From NCBI RefSeq assembly GCF_024172185.1, contig NZ_JAMZEC010000001.1, positions 3,472,001-3,536,000 of the forward strand: a stretch of DNA of 64,000 nt, written 5' to 3'. Origin of the DNA: Nonomuraea roseoviolacea subsp. carminata. GTDB lineage: Bacteria > Actinomycetota > Actinomycetes > Streptosporangiales > Streptosporangiaceae. The notes below the pieces were generated by a model that was not told the DNA's origin, made no database searches, and saw only the letters and a list, made by a program, of their open reading frames with translations. The translations under genes and the position numbers were made by a program. Shown here piece after piece: positions 26,753-37,891 of this stretch. Position 1 is the first letter of the stretch, and every line of letters starts with the position of its first letter.

Positions 26753-29155
26753 CTAACCGCGCAGCCGGGTCATCGCCGGGTCGAACAGGGGCTCCTCGGC
26801 CACGACCGCGTCCACCCTGCGGTCGAAGTAGCCGATCTGGACGGCTTGTCCCGGGTCGGCGAGCGAGGCGGGCAGCCACGCGTAGGCGATGCCCTTGCCG
26901 ATCGTGTAGCCGTAGGCGGCGCTGGTGACGTAGCCGACGGGCCGCTCACCGTCGTACACGGGCTCCTTGCCCATGACGACCTCGTCGGTGAGCAGGCAGG
27001 TGAGCCTGCGGGTGACCGACTCCTTGCGGGCGAGCAGCGCCTCACGCCCGATGAAGTCGCCCTTGTCGAGCTTGACGGCGAACCCGAGCCCGGCCTCGTA
27101 CGGGTCGTGCTCGAAGGTCATGTCGGTGCCGAAGGAGCGGTAGCCCTTCTCCAGCCGCAGGCTGGTGAAGGCGCCGCGGCCGGCGGCGATGACGCCGTGG
27201 TCCCGGCCGGCCTCCCACAGGGTGTCCCAGAGCTTGAGCCCCATGTCGGAGGTGGTGTAGATCTCCCAGCCCAGCTCGCCCACGTACGACAGGCGCAGCA
27301 TGGTGACCGGCACGTTGCCGATGTGGGTGCGGGCGCCGCGGAAGTAGCGCAGCGCCTTCAGGTCGGTGACGGTCAGCGGCTGGACCAGGTCACGCGCCTT
27401 GGGGCCCCAGACGCCGATGCAGCAGGTGCCGGGCGTGATGTCGCGGACGAACACGTCGGCGGGCCGGTGGCGCTCCATCCAGTCGAGGTCCAGGTTGCCG
27501 TTGGCGCCGACCTGGAACTCCTGCGCGCCGAGCCGGGCCACGGTGACGTCGCTGCGGATGCCGCCGTCATGGTCCAGGAGCAGGCAGTACGTCACGGAGC
27601 CGATGGACTTGTCCACGTCGCCGGTGGTGAGGCGCTGGAGGAAGGCGACGGCTCCCGGTCCGGAGACCTCCAGCCGCTTGAGCGCGGTCATGTCGTACAT
27701 GGCGACGCCCTCGCGGGTGGCCTGCGCCTCCGCGCCGACGATCGGCGACCAGTACCGGGCCGCCCAGTCACCCGGCGTGGGGATCTCGCGCCCGGACAGC
27801 AGCGGCGCGTTGGCGGCGTACCACTGCGGGCGCTCCCAGCCCGACGCCTCCAGGAAGGCCGCGCAGAGCTCCTGCTGGCGCGGGTGGAACGGGCTGGTGC
27901 GCAGCGGCCGGGGCTCCCGCATCGGCTGGAGCGGGTGGATGATGTCGTAGACCTCGACGTAGTTCTGGCAGCCGCGGGCCCGCACGTAGTCGGGCGCGAC
28001 CTGGTGCGGCTCGAACCGGTTGACGTCGCACTCGTGCAGGTCGAACGTCGTGCAGTGGCCGTCGACCAGCCATTCGGCCATCGCGCGGCCGACCCCGGCC
28101 GAGTGGGTGACCCAGACGGCCTCCGCCACCCAGAAGCCCTTGACCTCGGGCGACTCGCCCATCAGCGGCAGGTGGTCGGTGGTGAAGGAGAACAGGCCGT
28201 TGATGCCCTCCTCCACCTTGGCCGAGCGCGTGGACGGGAGGAGCTCCTGGGTGTCGCTCCACGCCTCGGCGAAGTCGTCGGGTGTGAAGGTGAGCACCGA
28301 CGGCATGACCTCGGCCTCGTCCACGGACAGGATGTCGTCGGCGCTGATCGGCATGGGCCGGTGGCCGTAGTAGCCGATGCCGAGCGTGTCGAACCGCTCG
28401 CGGAAGTAGAGGTCGGCGTCCTGGTGGCGGAGGATCGGCCGGGAGCACTCGACGGTCTGGCCGGCCAGGCCGGGCACCTGCCCGGTCCAGGCGAGCTGGT
28501 GGGCGAGCGGGGTGAGGGGCAGGTTCATGCCGACCATGCGGGCGACGCGCGGGCCCCAGATCCCGGCGCAGCACACCACGATGTCGGCGGCGATCTCGCC
28601 CTGGTCGGTCACCACCGCGACGACCTTGCCGCCCTCCGTCCGGATGTCCAGCACCTCGTGGCGGGCGAGCACCCGCACGCCGCGCTCGCGGGCCCGGGTG
28701 AGCTGGGCGTCGACCGCCTTGACCGCCTTGGCCAGGCCGTCGGTCGGGATGTACAGCCCGCCGAGCACCTTGTCGGCGTCGAGCAGGGAGTGCCTGGCGG
28801 CGCTCTCCTCGGGTGTGAGCAGGTGGGTCTCGATCCCCCAGGCCGTCGCCCAGCCGTGGCGGCGGTGCAGCTCGGCGAGCCGCTTGGGGGTGGTCGCCAC
28901 TTCGAGCCCGCCCACCTGGTGGAAGCTGTCCAGCTCGACGAACTTCTCCACGGTGTAACGGGCCATCTCGGTCATGGTCTTCGACCCGTTGATCTGGAAC
29001 ACCAGCCCAGGGGCGTGTGACGAGGAGCCGCCGGTGGCGGGCACGTCTCCCTGGTCCACGACGGTGACGTCGGTCCAGCCGCGGGCGGACAGCTCGTCGG
29101 CCAGAGCCGCGCCGACCACGCCCGCGCCGATGATGACGACGCTCGGGACCGTCAT
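26753..29155 (-). CDS. dimethylglycine dehydrogenase/oxidase (DAO plus GcvT domains)
   Basis: An 800-aa protein with an N-terminal DAO-type FAD domain ([17 protein letters not shown]; then [11 protein letters not shown]), a linker ([14 protein letters not shown]) and a C-terminal folate-binding GcvT domain ([19 protein letters not shown] to the end). Size and order match dimethylglycine oxidase/dehydrogenase and sarcosine dehydrogenase; pathway context favours dimethylglycine to sarcosine. The ATG at 29155 is chosen because it places the FAD motif at residue 5. Two 17-bp operator candidates start 14 bp upstream. First gene of the operon ending with sdaA. Confidence 0.88.
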   Translation of the reverse strand: MTVPSVVIIGAGVVGAALADELSARGWTDVTVVDQGDVPATGGSSSHAPGLVFQINGSKTMTEMARYTVEKFVELDSFHQVGGLEVATTPKRLAELHRRHGWATAWGIETHLLTPEESAARHSLLDADKVLGGLYIPTDGLAKAVKAVDAQLTRARERGVRVLARHEVLDIRTEGGKVVAVVTDQGEIAADIVVCCAGIWGPRVARMVGMNLPLTPLAHQLAWTGQVPGLAGQTVECSRPILRHQDADLYFRERFDTLGIGYYGHRPMPISADDILSVDEAEVMPSVLTFTPDDFAEAWSDTQELLPSTRSAKVEEGINGLFSFTTDHLPLMGESPEVKGFWVAEAVWVTHSAGVGRAMAEWLVDGHCTTFDLHECDVNRFEPHQVAPDYVRARGCQNYVEVYDIIHPLQPMREPRPLRTSPFHPRQQELCAAFLEASGWERPQWYAANAPLLSGREIPTPGDWAARYWSPIVGAEAQATREGVAMYDMTALKRLEVSGPGAVAFLQRLTTGDVDKSIGSVTYCLLLDHDGGIRSDVTVARLGAQEFQVGANGNLDLDWMERHRPADVFVRDITPGTCCIGVWGPKARDLVQPLTVTDLKALRYFRGARTHIGNVPVTMLRLSYVGELGWEIYTTSDMGLKLWDTLWEAGRDHGVIAAGRGAFTSLRLEKGYRSFGTDMTFEHDPYEAGLGFAVKLDKGDFIGREALLARKESVTRRLTCLLTDEVVMGKEPVYDGERPVGYVTSAAYGYTIGKGIAYAWLPASLADPGQAVQIGYFDRRVDAVVAEEPLFDPAMTRLRG

Positions 29156-29168
29156 AGCCACCTCCGTT

Positions 29169-29204
29169 GTTGCGATATATGCAACCAAGCGCACTTTCCG
29201 CAAC
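29169..29204. promoter_or_regulatory. paired 17-bp operators upstream of dimethylglycine dehydrogenase operon
   Basis: GTTGCGATATATGCAAC (29169-29185, perfect GTTGC/GCAAC arms) and AGCGCACTTTCCGCAAC (29188-29204) are separated by 2 bp, 19 bp centre to centre. The same paired arrangement recurs at three other promoters of the island. Binding by the IclR protein encoded at 37892 is inferred. Confidence 0.7.
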
Positions 29205-29308
29205 AAGAGTCACTCGCCGGATTCCGGGTGTCAAGGGGGTGTTCGTCGGATTCCGCACGGTTTTTCCGACGGTTTTCCAGGCGGTTCGCCGGACGGCCCG
29301 GAACGCCA

Positions 29309-29352
29309 ACGCGCCCGGCCCGATCGCGTGTCGTCGATCGGGCCGGGCGCGT
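29309..29352. terminator. perfect 18-bp hairpin after betaine ABC operon
   Basis: ACGCGCCCGGCCCGATCG (29309-29326) pairs perfectly with 29335-29352 around an 8-nt loop. It begins 17 bp downstream of the substrate-binding protein stop and separates this operon from the next leftward operon. No U-run follows on the minus strand. Confidence 0.8.
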
Positions 29353-29369
29353 CACGGCGCGGGCAGGCG

Positions 29370-30347
29370 TCAGCTCGTGGGAAGCCAGGCCTTGACCTTG
29401 TCGGGGTTGTCGGCCACCCACTTGGCGGCCGCCTCTTCGGCCGACATCTTGTCCTCGGCGATGTACTTCGCCACGAGGTTCTGGTCGTCGTTCGTCCAGG
29501 TGAAGTTCTTGACCAGGGTGTAGGCGGGGCTGCCCGAGTCCGCGAACTTCTTGCTCACGATCTTGTCCAGCTCGTACGGCGGGTAGTCGCACGCCACCTT
29601 GGCCGGATCGGCGTCACAGCCCTCGGTGTAGGCCGGCAGGTTGACCTTGACCAGCTTCACCTCCGACAGGAACCACTGCGGCTCGTAGAAGTAGCCGATG
29701 ACCGGCTTCTGCTGTTTCTCCGACTGGCGGAAGGCGGTGATGAGCGCGGTCTCACTGCCCGCGTACACGACCTTGTAGTCGAGCTTGAGGTTCTTCACCA
29801 GGGCCGCGTCGTTGGTGACGAACGAGGGATCGCCGTCGAGCAACTGCCCCTTGCCGTCGGACTCGGAGGTCTTGAACAGCGAGGCGTACTTGTTGAGGTT
29901 CTTGCCGTCGGTGATGTCCGGGTACTTCTTGACCATCCACGGCGCGACGTACCAGCCGATGACGCCCTTGTTGCCGGTCGGCCCCGCCGACACGGCGACC
30001 TTCTGGTCGTCGATGTACTTCTTCTTCAGGTCGTCGTGGGCCCAGTTCTCGACGATCGCGTCCACCTCGCCGGTCGCGAAGCCCTGCCAGGCCACCTCCT
30101 CCTTCAGGTCCTTCTTCACCACCTTGCAGCCGAGCTGTTTCTCGGCCACCTGCGCGATCACCGCGGCGTTGGCCTCGTAGCCGACCCACGGGTTGACCGC
30201 GAGGTTGAAGGTGCCGCAGCCTTTCGCGCCGCCGGTCGAGGCGGTGCCGGTCTCCCCGACCTTCGCTCCTCCGCACGCGGTGAGCAGGAGGCCGGCACCC
30301 GTCACGAGCGCGGCGGCCCTGACCTTTCCGCTCCTGGTAACTGCCAC
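29370..30347 (-). CDS. glycine betaine ABC transporter substrate-binding lipoprotein
   Basis: A 325-aa protein of the OpuAC/ProX type. The lipoprotein signal peptide has the lipobox LTAC (residues about 21-24). The mature protein contains FNLAVNPWVGYEANAAV and EVAWQGFATGEVDAIVENW, typical of quaternary-ammonium binding proteins. The GTG at 30347 has AGGAGG 5 nt upstream. It is last in an operon with betaine aldehyde dehydrogenase, ATPase and permease, so it probably delivers choline or betaine for catabolism. Confidence 0.92.
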   Translation of the reverse strand: MAVTRSGKVRAAALVTGAGLLLTACGGAKVGETGTASTGGAKGCGTFNLAVNPWVGYEANAAVIAQVAEKQLGCKVVKKDLKEEVAWQGFATGEVDAIVENWAHDDLKKKYIDDQKVAVSAGPTGNKGVIGWYVAPWMVKKYPDITDGKNLNKYASLFKTSESDGKGQLLDGDPSFVTNDAALVKNLKLDYKVVYAGSETALITAFRQSEKQQKPVIGYFYEPQWFLSEVKLVKVNLPAYTEGCDADPAKVACDYPPYELDKIVSKKFADSGSPAYTLVKNFTWTNDDQNLVAKYIAEDKMSAEEAAAKWVADNPDKVKAWLPTS

Positions 30348-30391
30348 CTGGTCCTCCTGGGTTTCTCGGGCCGAGAACCGGCCGGTGTCGT

Positions 30392-32385
30392 TCACTTCTG
30401 GTGCCGCCCGCCGTGAGCCGCCGCGTCCGCCCGCTGGGTGGCGGCCCGCATGACCCGGTCGAGCACGATGCCGAGCACGACGATCGCGAGCCCGGCGGCC
30501 AGTCCCTTGCCCCGCAACTGGTGCTGCGAGAAGCCGGCCACGACGTCGTAGCCGAGCGCCCCCGCGCCGACCAGGCCGCCCACGACCACCATGGACAGCA
30601 CGTAGATGAGCCCCTGGCTGGCCGCCAGCGTCACGGCGCTGCGGGCCATCGGAAGCTGGACCTTGGAGATGAGCTGCCAGGTGCTGGCCCCCGCCGAGGT
30701 GGCGGCCTCGACGGTGGTGGGCGAGACACCCCTGATGCCCTCGGCCACCAGCTTGATCGCCACGGGCGCCGCGAACACCACGGCCGCGATGATCGCGGTG
30801 AACCGCGTCGCGCCGAACAGGCCGAGGATGGGCACCAGGTAGACGAAGGCCGGCATGGTCTGGCCGGCGTCCAGCACGGGCCGCAGCACGGTGTCCGCCC
30901 GGTCGCTGCGGCCTATCCACACTCCGGCGACCACGCCGAGCAGCATGACGAGGACGGTCGCGACGATGGTCGAGGCCAGCGTCACCATGCTGTCCTGCCA
31001 CAGCCCGAGCAGCACCAGCAGGAGCAGCCCGGCCGCGGTCACCAGCGCGGCCCGCACGCTGCCCACCAGCAGGGCGAGGGCCACGGCCACGATCGTCACC
31101 AGCCACCAGGGCGTGCCGGTCAGCAGCGCCTCCAGCCGGTTGAGGAACTGGTTGGTCAGCAGGTTCTTGAAGGCGTCGGTGTAGGTGACCAGGCTGTCCT
31201 GCACCCACTGGCTCGCGGCGTCGGCCGCGCGGCGCACGTACGGGCCGGCGTTCGCCTCGATCGGGAACTCCGCCGCCCAGACGTAGGTGTACGACAGGTA
31301 CGCCAGCACCCCGGCGACGCCCAGGACGCCCGCCACCTCCAGGCGGCGTCCCCGCGTCGTGCGCATCCGCCCGGCCCGGCGCTGGACCTCCACCCGGCGG
31401 CTGGCCGCGGAGGTCACCCGGTCCAGCACCACAGCCATGATCACGATGGCCACCCCGGCGTTGAAGGCGGTGCCCACGTCGAGCGTCTGCAGCGCCTTCA
31501 GCACCGTCTGCCCCAGGCCGGGCGCGTCGATGAGCGCCGCGATGGTGGCCATGGACAGGGCGGCCATGATGGTCTGGTTGACGCCGACGATGATCGTCTG
31601 CTTGGCCATGGGCAGCCGCACGTGCCGCAGCGCCTGCGCCGGCGTGGCGCCGAGCGAGGTGCCGGCCTCCAGCGTGTCGGAGGAGACCTGCCGGATGCCG
31701 TGCGCGGTGATGCGGATGGCCGGCGGGATCGCGTAGATCATCGTGGCGACCGTCGCGCTGGCCGGCCCGATGAGGAAGAACAGGGTGAGCGGCGCGAGGT
31801 AGACGAACGTCGGCATGGTCTGCATGAAGTCCAGCACCGGCGTCACCAGCCGGTTGAACCGGTCGCTCAGCCCGGCCCAGATCCCGAGCGGGATGCCCAC
31901 CGCCAGCGACAGCACCACCGCGGTCAGCGTGAGCGCCAGCGTGTCCATGCTCTCCTGCCACAGGCCCAGCGCGCCGAAGGACACGAAGCCGGCGGCGGTC
32001 AGCAGCGCGACCTTCCGGTTGCCGTACAGCAGGGCGACGCCGGTGGCGAGGCCGGTCACGCCGAGCCAGCCCAGCACGGGGACCGGCCGGCCCAGGGCGG
32101 GCTGGCTGATCAGGGCCTGGACGGCCGTCACGGCCTGGTCGATGAAGAGCCGGATGTAGTTGATGAAGTAGAGGAAGAGCGGGTTGGTGTTGCGGCTGTC
32201 GTCGACCGCGTCCATCGCCTCGTTCAGCGCGCCGTGCAGCGGGGTCAGCTCGGCTCCGCCCAGCGCGAACGTGTCGTGCCCGCGCAGCAGCGCCCAGCCC
32301 GCCGCCCACACCGCGAGCGTCAGGGCGATCAGATACCTGCGGGCGGGCAGCCTGGCGGCCACCCCCCTGGTCGCGGAGAGGGCCG

Positions 32386-32389
<4 letters not shown>
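30392..32389 (-). CDS. betaine ABC transporter permease, two permease domains fused
   Basis: A 665-aa protein with two complete binding-protein-dependent permease domains in tandem. Each half has a large extracellular N-terminal region, then about five to six helices with an EAA-type loop ([20 protein letters not shown] in the first, [20 protein letters not shown] in the second). ProW/OpuAB permeases normally carry one such domain and form homodimers; here both halves sit in one chain. The start overlaps the ATPase stop (ATGA). Confidence 0.92.
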
Positions 32390-33447
<1,058 letters not shown>

Positions 33448-33479
33448 GACCACCTCTCAGAGCGTTGGTCTTCGGAGCG

Positions 33480-34940
33480 TCAGTTCGCTGGGAACCACTT
33501 CTGGGCGCGCGGGCGGATGTTCTGCCACACATGCTTGATCTCTCGGTACTCGTCCAGCCCGGTCGGCCCCAGCTCGCGGCCGATGCCGGACTGCTTGAAG
33601 CCACCCCACTCGGCCTGCGGCACGTAGGGGTGGTAGTCGTTGATCCACACCGTGCCGGCGCGCAGCCGGCCGGCCACGCGCTGGGCCTTGCCCGCGTCCT
33701 GGGTCCAGACGGCGCCGGCCAGGCCGTACTCGGTGTCGTTGGCGAGGCGGACGGCCTCGTCCTCGGTGGTGAAGCGCTCGACGGTCAGCACGGGGCCGAA
33801 CGACTCCTCCCGCACCACGCTCATGCCCTGCTTGCACTCGTCGAGCACGGTGGGCCGGTAGAAGAAGCCGGGGCCGTCGGGCCGGTAGCCGCCGCAGCGC
33901 AGGACCGCGCCCTCGGCCAGGCCCGCCGCCACGTACTCCTCCACCTTGGCGAGGTGCGCCGCGGAGATGAGCGGGCCCGTGTGGGCCTCCGGGTCGTACG
34001 GCCCGCCCAGCCGGATCAGCTCGGCCCGCCGGACGAGCTCGTCCACGAACGCGTCGTGCAGGGAGTCCTCCACGAGCAGCCGGGCTCCGGCGGAGCAGAC
34101 CTGTCCCGAGTGCAGGAACACGGCCGTGAGCGCGAAGTCGACCGCCGCTTCGAAGTCGGCGTCGGCGAAGACCACGTTGGGGTTCTTCCCGCCGAGTTCG
34201 AGTGCCACCCGCTTGACCGTGGCCGAAGCCGCGGCCATGAGGCGCCGCCCGGTGGCCAGGCCGCCGGTGAACGACACCAGGTCCACGTCCGGGTGCTCGG
34301 CGAGCGGCGCGCCGGCCGCCGCCCCGGCGCCGAGCACCAGGTTGGCGACGCCCGCGGGCAGGCCCGCCTCCTCCAGCGCGCGCATCAGCAGGATCGCGGT
34401 GCTGGGGGTGAGCTCGCTGGGCTTGAGGACGAAGGTGTTGCCCGCCGCCAGGGCGGGGGCGACCTTCCAGGTCGCCTGGAGGAGCGGGTAGTTCCAGGGG
34501 GTGATCAGGCCGCACACGCCGACCGGCTCGTAGACGATCCGGCTGATCGCGTCGTCGCGGCCGGTGTCGACCACGCGTCCCGCGTCGGTGCCGGCGACGC
34601 CGGCGAAGTAGCGTAGTGAGGCGACGGAGTCGTCGACGTCGTACTCGCTCTCCACGATGCGCTTGCCGGTGTCACCCGACTCGGCGCGGGCGAACTCCGC
34701 CCGGTCGCGCTCCAGCAGGTCGGCGACCCGGTGGAGGAGCGCGCCGCGCTCACGGGCCGGGGTGCCCGGCCAGGGGCCGTGGTCGAACGCCTGCCTGGCG
34801 GCCTGGATCGCGGCCACGGCGTCGGTCGCGGTGGCTTCTGCGACCGTGGTAACGAGACTGCCGTCGGCGGGCGAGTGAATGCTGCGCTGGCCACCGTCGG
34901 CTGGCTTGGTCCACGTGCCGCCGATGTAGAGATCGGTCAT
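33480..34940 (-). CDS. betB: betaine-aldehyde dehydrogenase
   Basis: A 486-aa NAD(P)-dependent aldehyde dehydrogenase. It shows the glutamate motif LELGGKNPNVVF, the catalytic cysteine in SGQVCSAGARLLVE, and a nucleotide-binding FTGGLATGRR region. Context with a betaine importer and a BetA-like oxidoreductase supports betaine aldehyde as substrate, converting it to glycine betaine. ATG 34940 lies 17 bp from an operator-like 17-mer. It is the first gene of the operon running to the substrate-binding protein. Confidence 0.88.
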   Translation of the reverse strand: MTDLYIGGTWTKPADGGQRSIHSPADGSLVTTVAEATATDAVAAIQAARQAFDHGPWPGTPARERGALLHRVADLLERDRAEFARAESGDTGKRIVESEYDVDDSVASLRYFAGVAGTDAGRVVDTGRDDAISRIVYEPVGVCGLITPWNYPLLQATWKVAPALAAGNTFVLKPSELTPSTAILLMRALEEAGLPAGVANLVLGAGAAAGAPLAEHPDVDLVSFTGGLATGRRLMAAASATVKRVALELGGKNPNVVFADADFEAAVDFALTAVFLHSGQVCSAGARLLVEDSLHDAFVDELVRRAELIRLGGPYDPEAHTGPLISAAHLAKVEEYVAAGLAEGAVLRCGGYRPDGPGFFYRPTVLDECKQGMSVVREESFGPVLTVERFTTEDEAVRLANDTEYGLAGAVWTQDAGKAQRVAGRLRAGTVWINDYHPYVPQAEWGGFKQSGIGRELGPTGLDEYREIKHVWQNIRPRAQKWFPAN

Positions 34941-34956
34941 CGGCACACCTTTGATC

Positions 34957-34973
34957 GTTGCGTACTGCGCAAG
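34957..34973. promoter_or_regulatory. 17-bp operator candidate upstream of betB
   Basis: GTTGCGTACTGCGCAAG is symmetric except at the outermost position. A clear second copy at the 19-bp spacing is not seen (AATGCTTAATGGGGAAC at 34976-34992 is weak). It belongs to the same motif family as the sites at 29169, 35111, 37798 and 45286. Confidence 0.65.
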
Positions 34974-35110
34974 GCAATGCTTAATGGGGAACAGAATCGA
35001 CGGCTGGTTGCGATTCGTCAAGACCTGGGGCAAATCCCCGCCGAATCCCTACGCTGCGCTTTCGCTCTTCCCCGCCCCCTCTTGACGGGAGCGAGCCAGG
35101 ACATCACCCT

Positions 35111-35153
35111 GTTGCGTATACATCACCGTCTTGCGTCATACGCAACACGCAAC
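35111..35153. promoter_or_regulatory. paired 17-bp operators upstream of purU
   Basis: GTTGCGTATACATCACC (35111-35127, strong left half) and CTTGCGTCATACGCAAC (35130-35146, near-perfect palindrome) are 19 bp apart centre to centre. A further GCAAC half-site follows at 35149-35153. They end shortly before the purU ribosome-binding site. Confidence 0.7.
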
Positions 35154-35166
35154 ACCAGGAGGTGCG

Positions 35167-36030
35167 ATGTCTCCTCGGCCCGATCCTGGACGCGAGTTCA
35201 TCCTCACGGTCTCCTGTGCCGACAAGCCGGGCATCGTGTACGCGGTGACGAGCTTCCTGGTACAGCACGGCGGCAACATGCTCCAGAGCAAGCAGTTCAA
35301 CGACCGCAGGGGCGGCGGCTTCTTCATGCGCGTCCACTTCGCGGCCCGGCACGGCCTCGACGAGCTGCGCGCCGGCTTCGCCTACGTCGGCGAGTCGTTC
35401 CAGATGACCTGGCAGCTCAACGACGCCGCGACGCCCACCAGGTCGCTCATCATGGTCTCGAAGTTCGGCCACTGCGTGAACGACCTGCTCTTCCGCAAGC
35501 AGGTGGGCGGCCTGAACATCGAGATCCCGGCGATCGTCTCCAACCACCCCGACCTCGAACCGCTCGCCGCCTCCTACGGCGTGCCGTTCCACCACCTGCC
35601 GGTCACCCCGGACACCAAGGCCGAGGCCGAGGCCAGGGTGCTGGAGCTGGTCGAGGAGTACGAGGCCGACCTCGTCGTGCTGGCCCGCTACATGCAGATC
35701 CTGTCCGACGAGACGTGCAAGCGGCTGGAAGGCCGGGCCATCAACATCCACCACTCGTTCCTGCCGGGCTTCAAGGGCGCCAAGCCGTACCACCAGGCGC
35801 ACGAGCGCGGCGTGAAGCTCATCGGCGCGACCGCGCACTACGTCACGGCGGACCTCGACGAGGGCCCGATCATCGAGCAGGACGTGGCCCGGGTGGACCA
35901 CGAGCTCGACCCCGACGACCTGAGCGCGGTGGGCCGGGACGTCGAGGCGCAGGTGCTCGCCCGGGCCGTGAAGTGGCACAGCGAGCAGCGCGTCCTGCTC
36001 AACGGGGATCGCACAGTCGTCTTCCGCTGA
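35167..36030 (+). CDS. purU: formyltetrahydrofolate deformylase
   Basis: A 287-aa enzyme hydrolysing 10-formyl-THF to THF and formate. It has an N-terminal ACT domain (residues about 8-85, starting LTVSCADKPGIVYAVTSFL) and a C-terminal formyltransferase fold with HHSFLPGFKGAKPYHQAHERG and IGATAHYVTADLDEGPIIEQ. AGGAGG precedes the ATG. Divergence from betB and shared operators suggest a role in recycling one-carbon units from betaine methyl groups. The formate could feed the FDH-like enzyme at 38637. Confidence 0.95.
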   Translation: MSPRPDPGREFILTVSCADKPGIVYAVTSFLVQHGGNMLQSKQFNDRRGGGFFMRVHFAARHGLDELRAGFAYVGESFQMTWQLNDAATPTRSLIMVSKFGHCVNDLLFRKQVGGLNIEIPAIVSNHPDLEPLAASYGVPFHHLPVTPDTKAEAEARVLELVEEYEADLVVLARYMQILSDETCKRLEGRAINIHHSFLPGFKGAKPYHQAHERGVKLIGATAHYVTADLDEGPIIEQDVARVDHELDPDDLSAVGRDVEAQVLARAVKWHSEQRVLLNGDRTVVFR

Positions 36031-36113
36031 GGCGGGAGAGAACAGACTCCCGCCGAGGCGGGAGAACAGGCAAGGAGGCGGTGGGGACCGCGGCGGGCCC
36101 CCACCGCCTCCTT
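36031..36113. terminator. tandem hairpins between purU and GMC gene
   Basis: GGCGGGAG (36031-36038) pairs with CTCCCGCC (36047-36054) directly after the purU stop. A stronger perfect 15-bp stem (36072-36086 with 36099-36113) follows, trailed by CTT on the plus strand. Lying between convergent genes, the second can act in both directions. Confidence 0.8.
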
Positions 36114-36120
36114 CTTGTGC

Positions 36121-37764
36121 CTACGGCTGGGCGCGGTGCCGGTAGAACGCGGTGGTCTCGGGCGGGAGCGGGGTGTTGCCGAGGATGAGGTCGGCCGCCT
36201 TCTCCGCCAGCATCATGACCGGCGCGTAGATGTTGCCGTTGGTGACGTACGGCATGGCCGAGGCGTCCACCACGCGCAGTCCGTCGACGCCGTGGACCCG
36301 CATGGTCTCCGGGTCGAGCACGGACATCTCGTCGATCCCCATCCTGGCCGTGCAGGAGGGATGCAGCGCCGTCTCGCCGTCCCGGGCGACCCAGTCGAGG
36401 ATCTCCTCGTCGGTCTCCACGGACGGCCCCGGCGACACCTCGCCGGTGCTGAACGCCCCCAGGGCGGGCTGGCCGAGGATGCTCCGGGCGACCCTGACGG
36501 CCTCCACCCACTCCCTGCGGTCCTGCTCGGTGGACAGGTAGTTGAACCGCAGGGCCGGATGCTGCCGGGGGTCGGTGCTCTTGAGCTTCACCGAGCCGCG
36601 GGCGTCGGAGTACATCGGCCCGACGTGCACCTGGTAGCCGTGCCCGCCCGCGGGCGCCGAGCCGTCGTAGCGCACGGCGATGGGCAGGAAGTGGAACATC
36701 AGGTTGGGGTAGTCGACGTCGTCGTTGCTGCGGACGAACCCGCCCGCCTCGAAGTGGTTGGTCGCCCCCGGGCCCCGGCGCGCGAACAGCCACTGCGCGC
36801 CGATCCACGGGTGCCGCCACTTCTGCAGGTTGGGCTGCATCGAGACCGGCTGGGAGCAGCCGTGCTGGATGTAGACCTCCAGGTGGTCCTGCAGGTTCTC
36901 GCCGACGCCCGGCAGGTCGTGCACCACGTCGATGCCGAGGGCGGCGAGCTCCTTGGCGTTGCCGACGCCGGACAACTGGAGCAGTTGCGGGGAGTTGATG
37001 GCGCCGCCGGCCAGGATGACCTCCTTGGCCCGCACGGTGCCGCCGTCGTACTCCACGCCGACCGCCCGCGTGCCCTCGAAGAGGATCCGCGAGACGAACG
37101 CGCGGGTCTTGACCGTGAGGTTGGGCCGTTTGAGCACGGGGTGCAGGTAGGCGCGCGCCGCGCTGAGCCGGCGGCCGTTCCTGATGTTGCGGTCGAAGCG
37201 GGCGAAGCCCTCCTGGCGGTAGCCGTTGACGTCGTCCGTGAGGGGATAGCCGGCCTGCTGGACGGCCTCGAAGAACGCCCCGAACAGCGGCGTGGTGGCC
37301 GGCCCGCGCTCCATGACCAGCGGTCCGTCGTGGCCGCGGAAGGGCGTGCCCGGATCACCCAGGCAGTTCTCCATCCGCTTGAAGTACGGCAGGCAGTGGG
37401 CGTAGTCCCAGTTCTTCATCCCCGGGTCGGCGCCCCAGCGCTCGTAGTCCATGGGGTTGCCGCGCTGGAAGATCATGCCGTTGATGCTGCTGGAGCCGCC
37501 GAGCACCTTTCCGCGGGCGTGGTAGATCCGCCGGCCGTGCATGAACGGTTCGGGCTCGGACTCGTAGCGCCAGTCGTAGAAGCGGTTGCCGATCGGGAAG
37601 GGGAGGGCGGCCGGCATGTGGATGAACACGTCCCACGGATAGTCCGGCCGGCCGGCCTCCAGGACCAGCACCTTCGTGCCGGGGTCCGCGGAGAGCCGGT
37701 TGGCCAGGGCGCAGCCGGCCGAGCCGCCTCCGACGATGACGAAGTCGTAGTGGTGTGACGTCAT
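36121..37764 (-). CDS. betA: GMC oxidoreductase, choline dehydrogenase-like
   Basis: A 547-aa flavoprotein of the GMC family. It has the FAD motif [20 protein letters not shown] at the N terminus, the GMC signature [19 protein letters not shown] (about residue 85), and the C-terminal catalytic region with [10 protein letters not shown] and [15 protein letters not shown]. Length and context fit BetA, which oxidises choline to betaine aldehyde. It is divergent from the IclR gene, with two operator candidates in the gap. The ATG at 37764 places the FAD motif at residue 6. Confidence 0.88.
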   Translation of the reverse strand: MTSHHYDFVIVGGGSAGCALANRLSADPGTKVLVLEAGRPDYPWDVFIHMPAALPFPIGNRFYDWRYESEPEPFMHGRRIYHARGKVLGGSSSINGMIFQRGNPMDYERWGADPGMKNWDYAHCLPYFKRMENCLGDPGTPFRGHDGPLVMERGPATTPLFGAFFEAVQQAGYPLTDDVNGYRQEGFARFDRNIRNGRRLSAARAYLHPVLKRPNLTVKTRAFVSRILFEGTRAVGVEYDGGTVRAKEVILAGGAINSPQLLQLSGVGNAKELAALGIDVVHDLPGVGENLQDHLEVYIQHGCSQPVSMQPNLQKWRHPWIGAQWLFARRGPGATNHFEAGGFVRSNDDVDYPNLMFHFLPIAVRYDGSAPAGGHGYQVHVGPMYSDARGSVKLKSTDPRQHPALRFNYLSTEQDRREWVEAVRVARSILGQPALGAFSTGEVSPGPSVETDEEILDWVARDGETALHPSCTARMGIDEMSVLDPETMRVHGVDGLRVVDASAMPYVTNGNIYAPVMMLAEKAADLILGNTPLPPETTAFYRHRAQP

Positions 37765-37797
37765 AGTGCCTCGTCTCATCGCACGTTTCACCAAATC

Positions 37798-37833
37798 GTA
37801 GCGCCATACGCACTGCGTTTCACTAGTCGCAAC
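37798..37833. promoter_or_regulatory. paired 17-bp operators between betA-like gene and iclR
   Basis: GTAGCGCCATACGCACT (37798-37814) and GTTTCACTAGTCGCAAC (37817-37833) are 2 bp apart (19 bp centre to centre) and match the motif at the other promoters. Location between the regulator and its neighbour suggests autoregulation as well as control of betA. Confidence 0.65.
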
Positions 37834-37891
37834 AAGAGATCTTTTCCTGGTGCGATCGACGGAAGTTCCTCAAAGCACTTACAGTTTCGCT

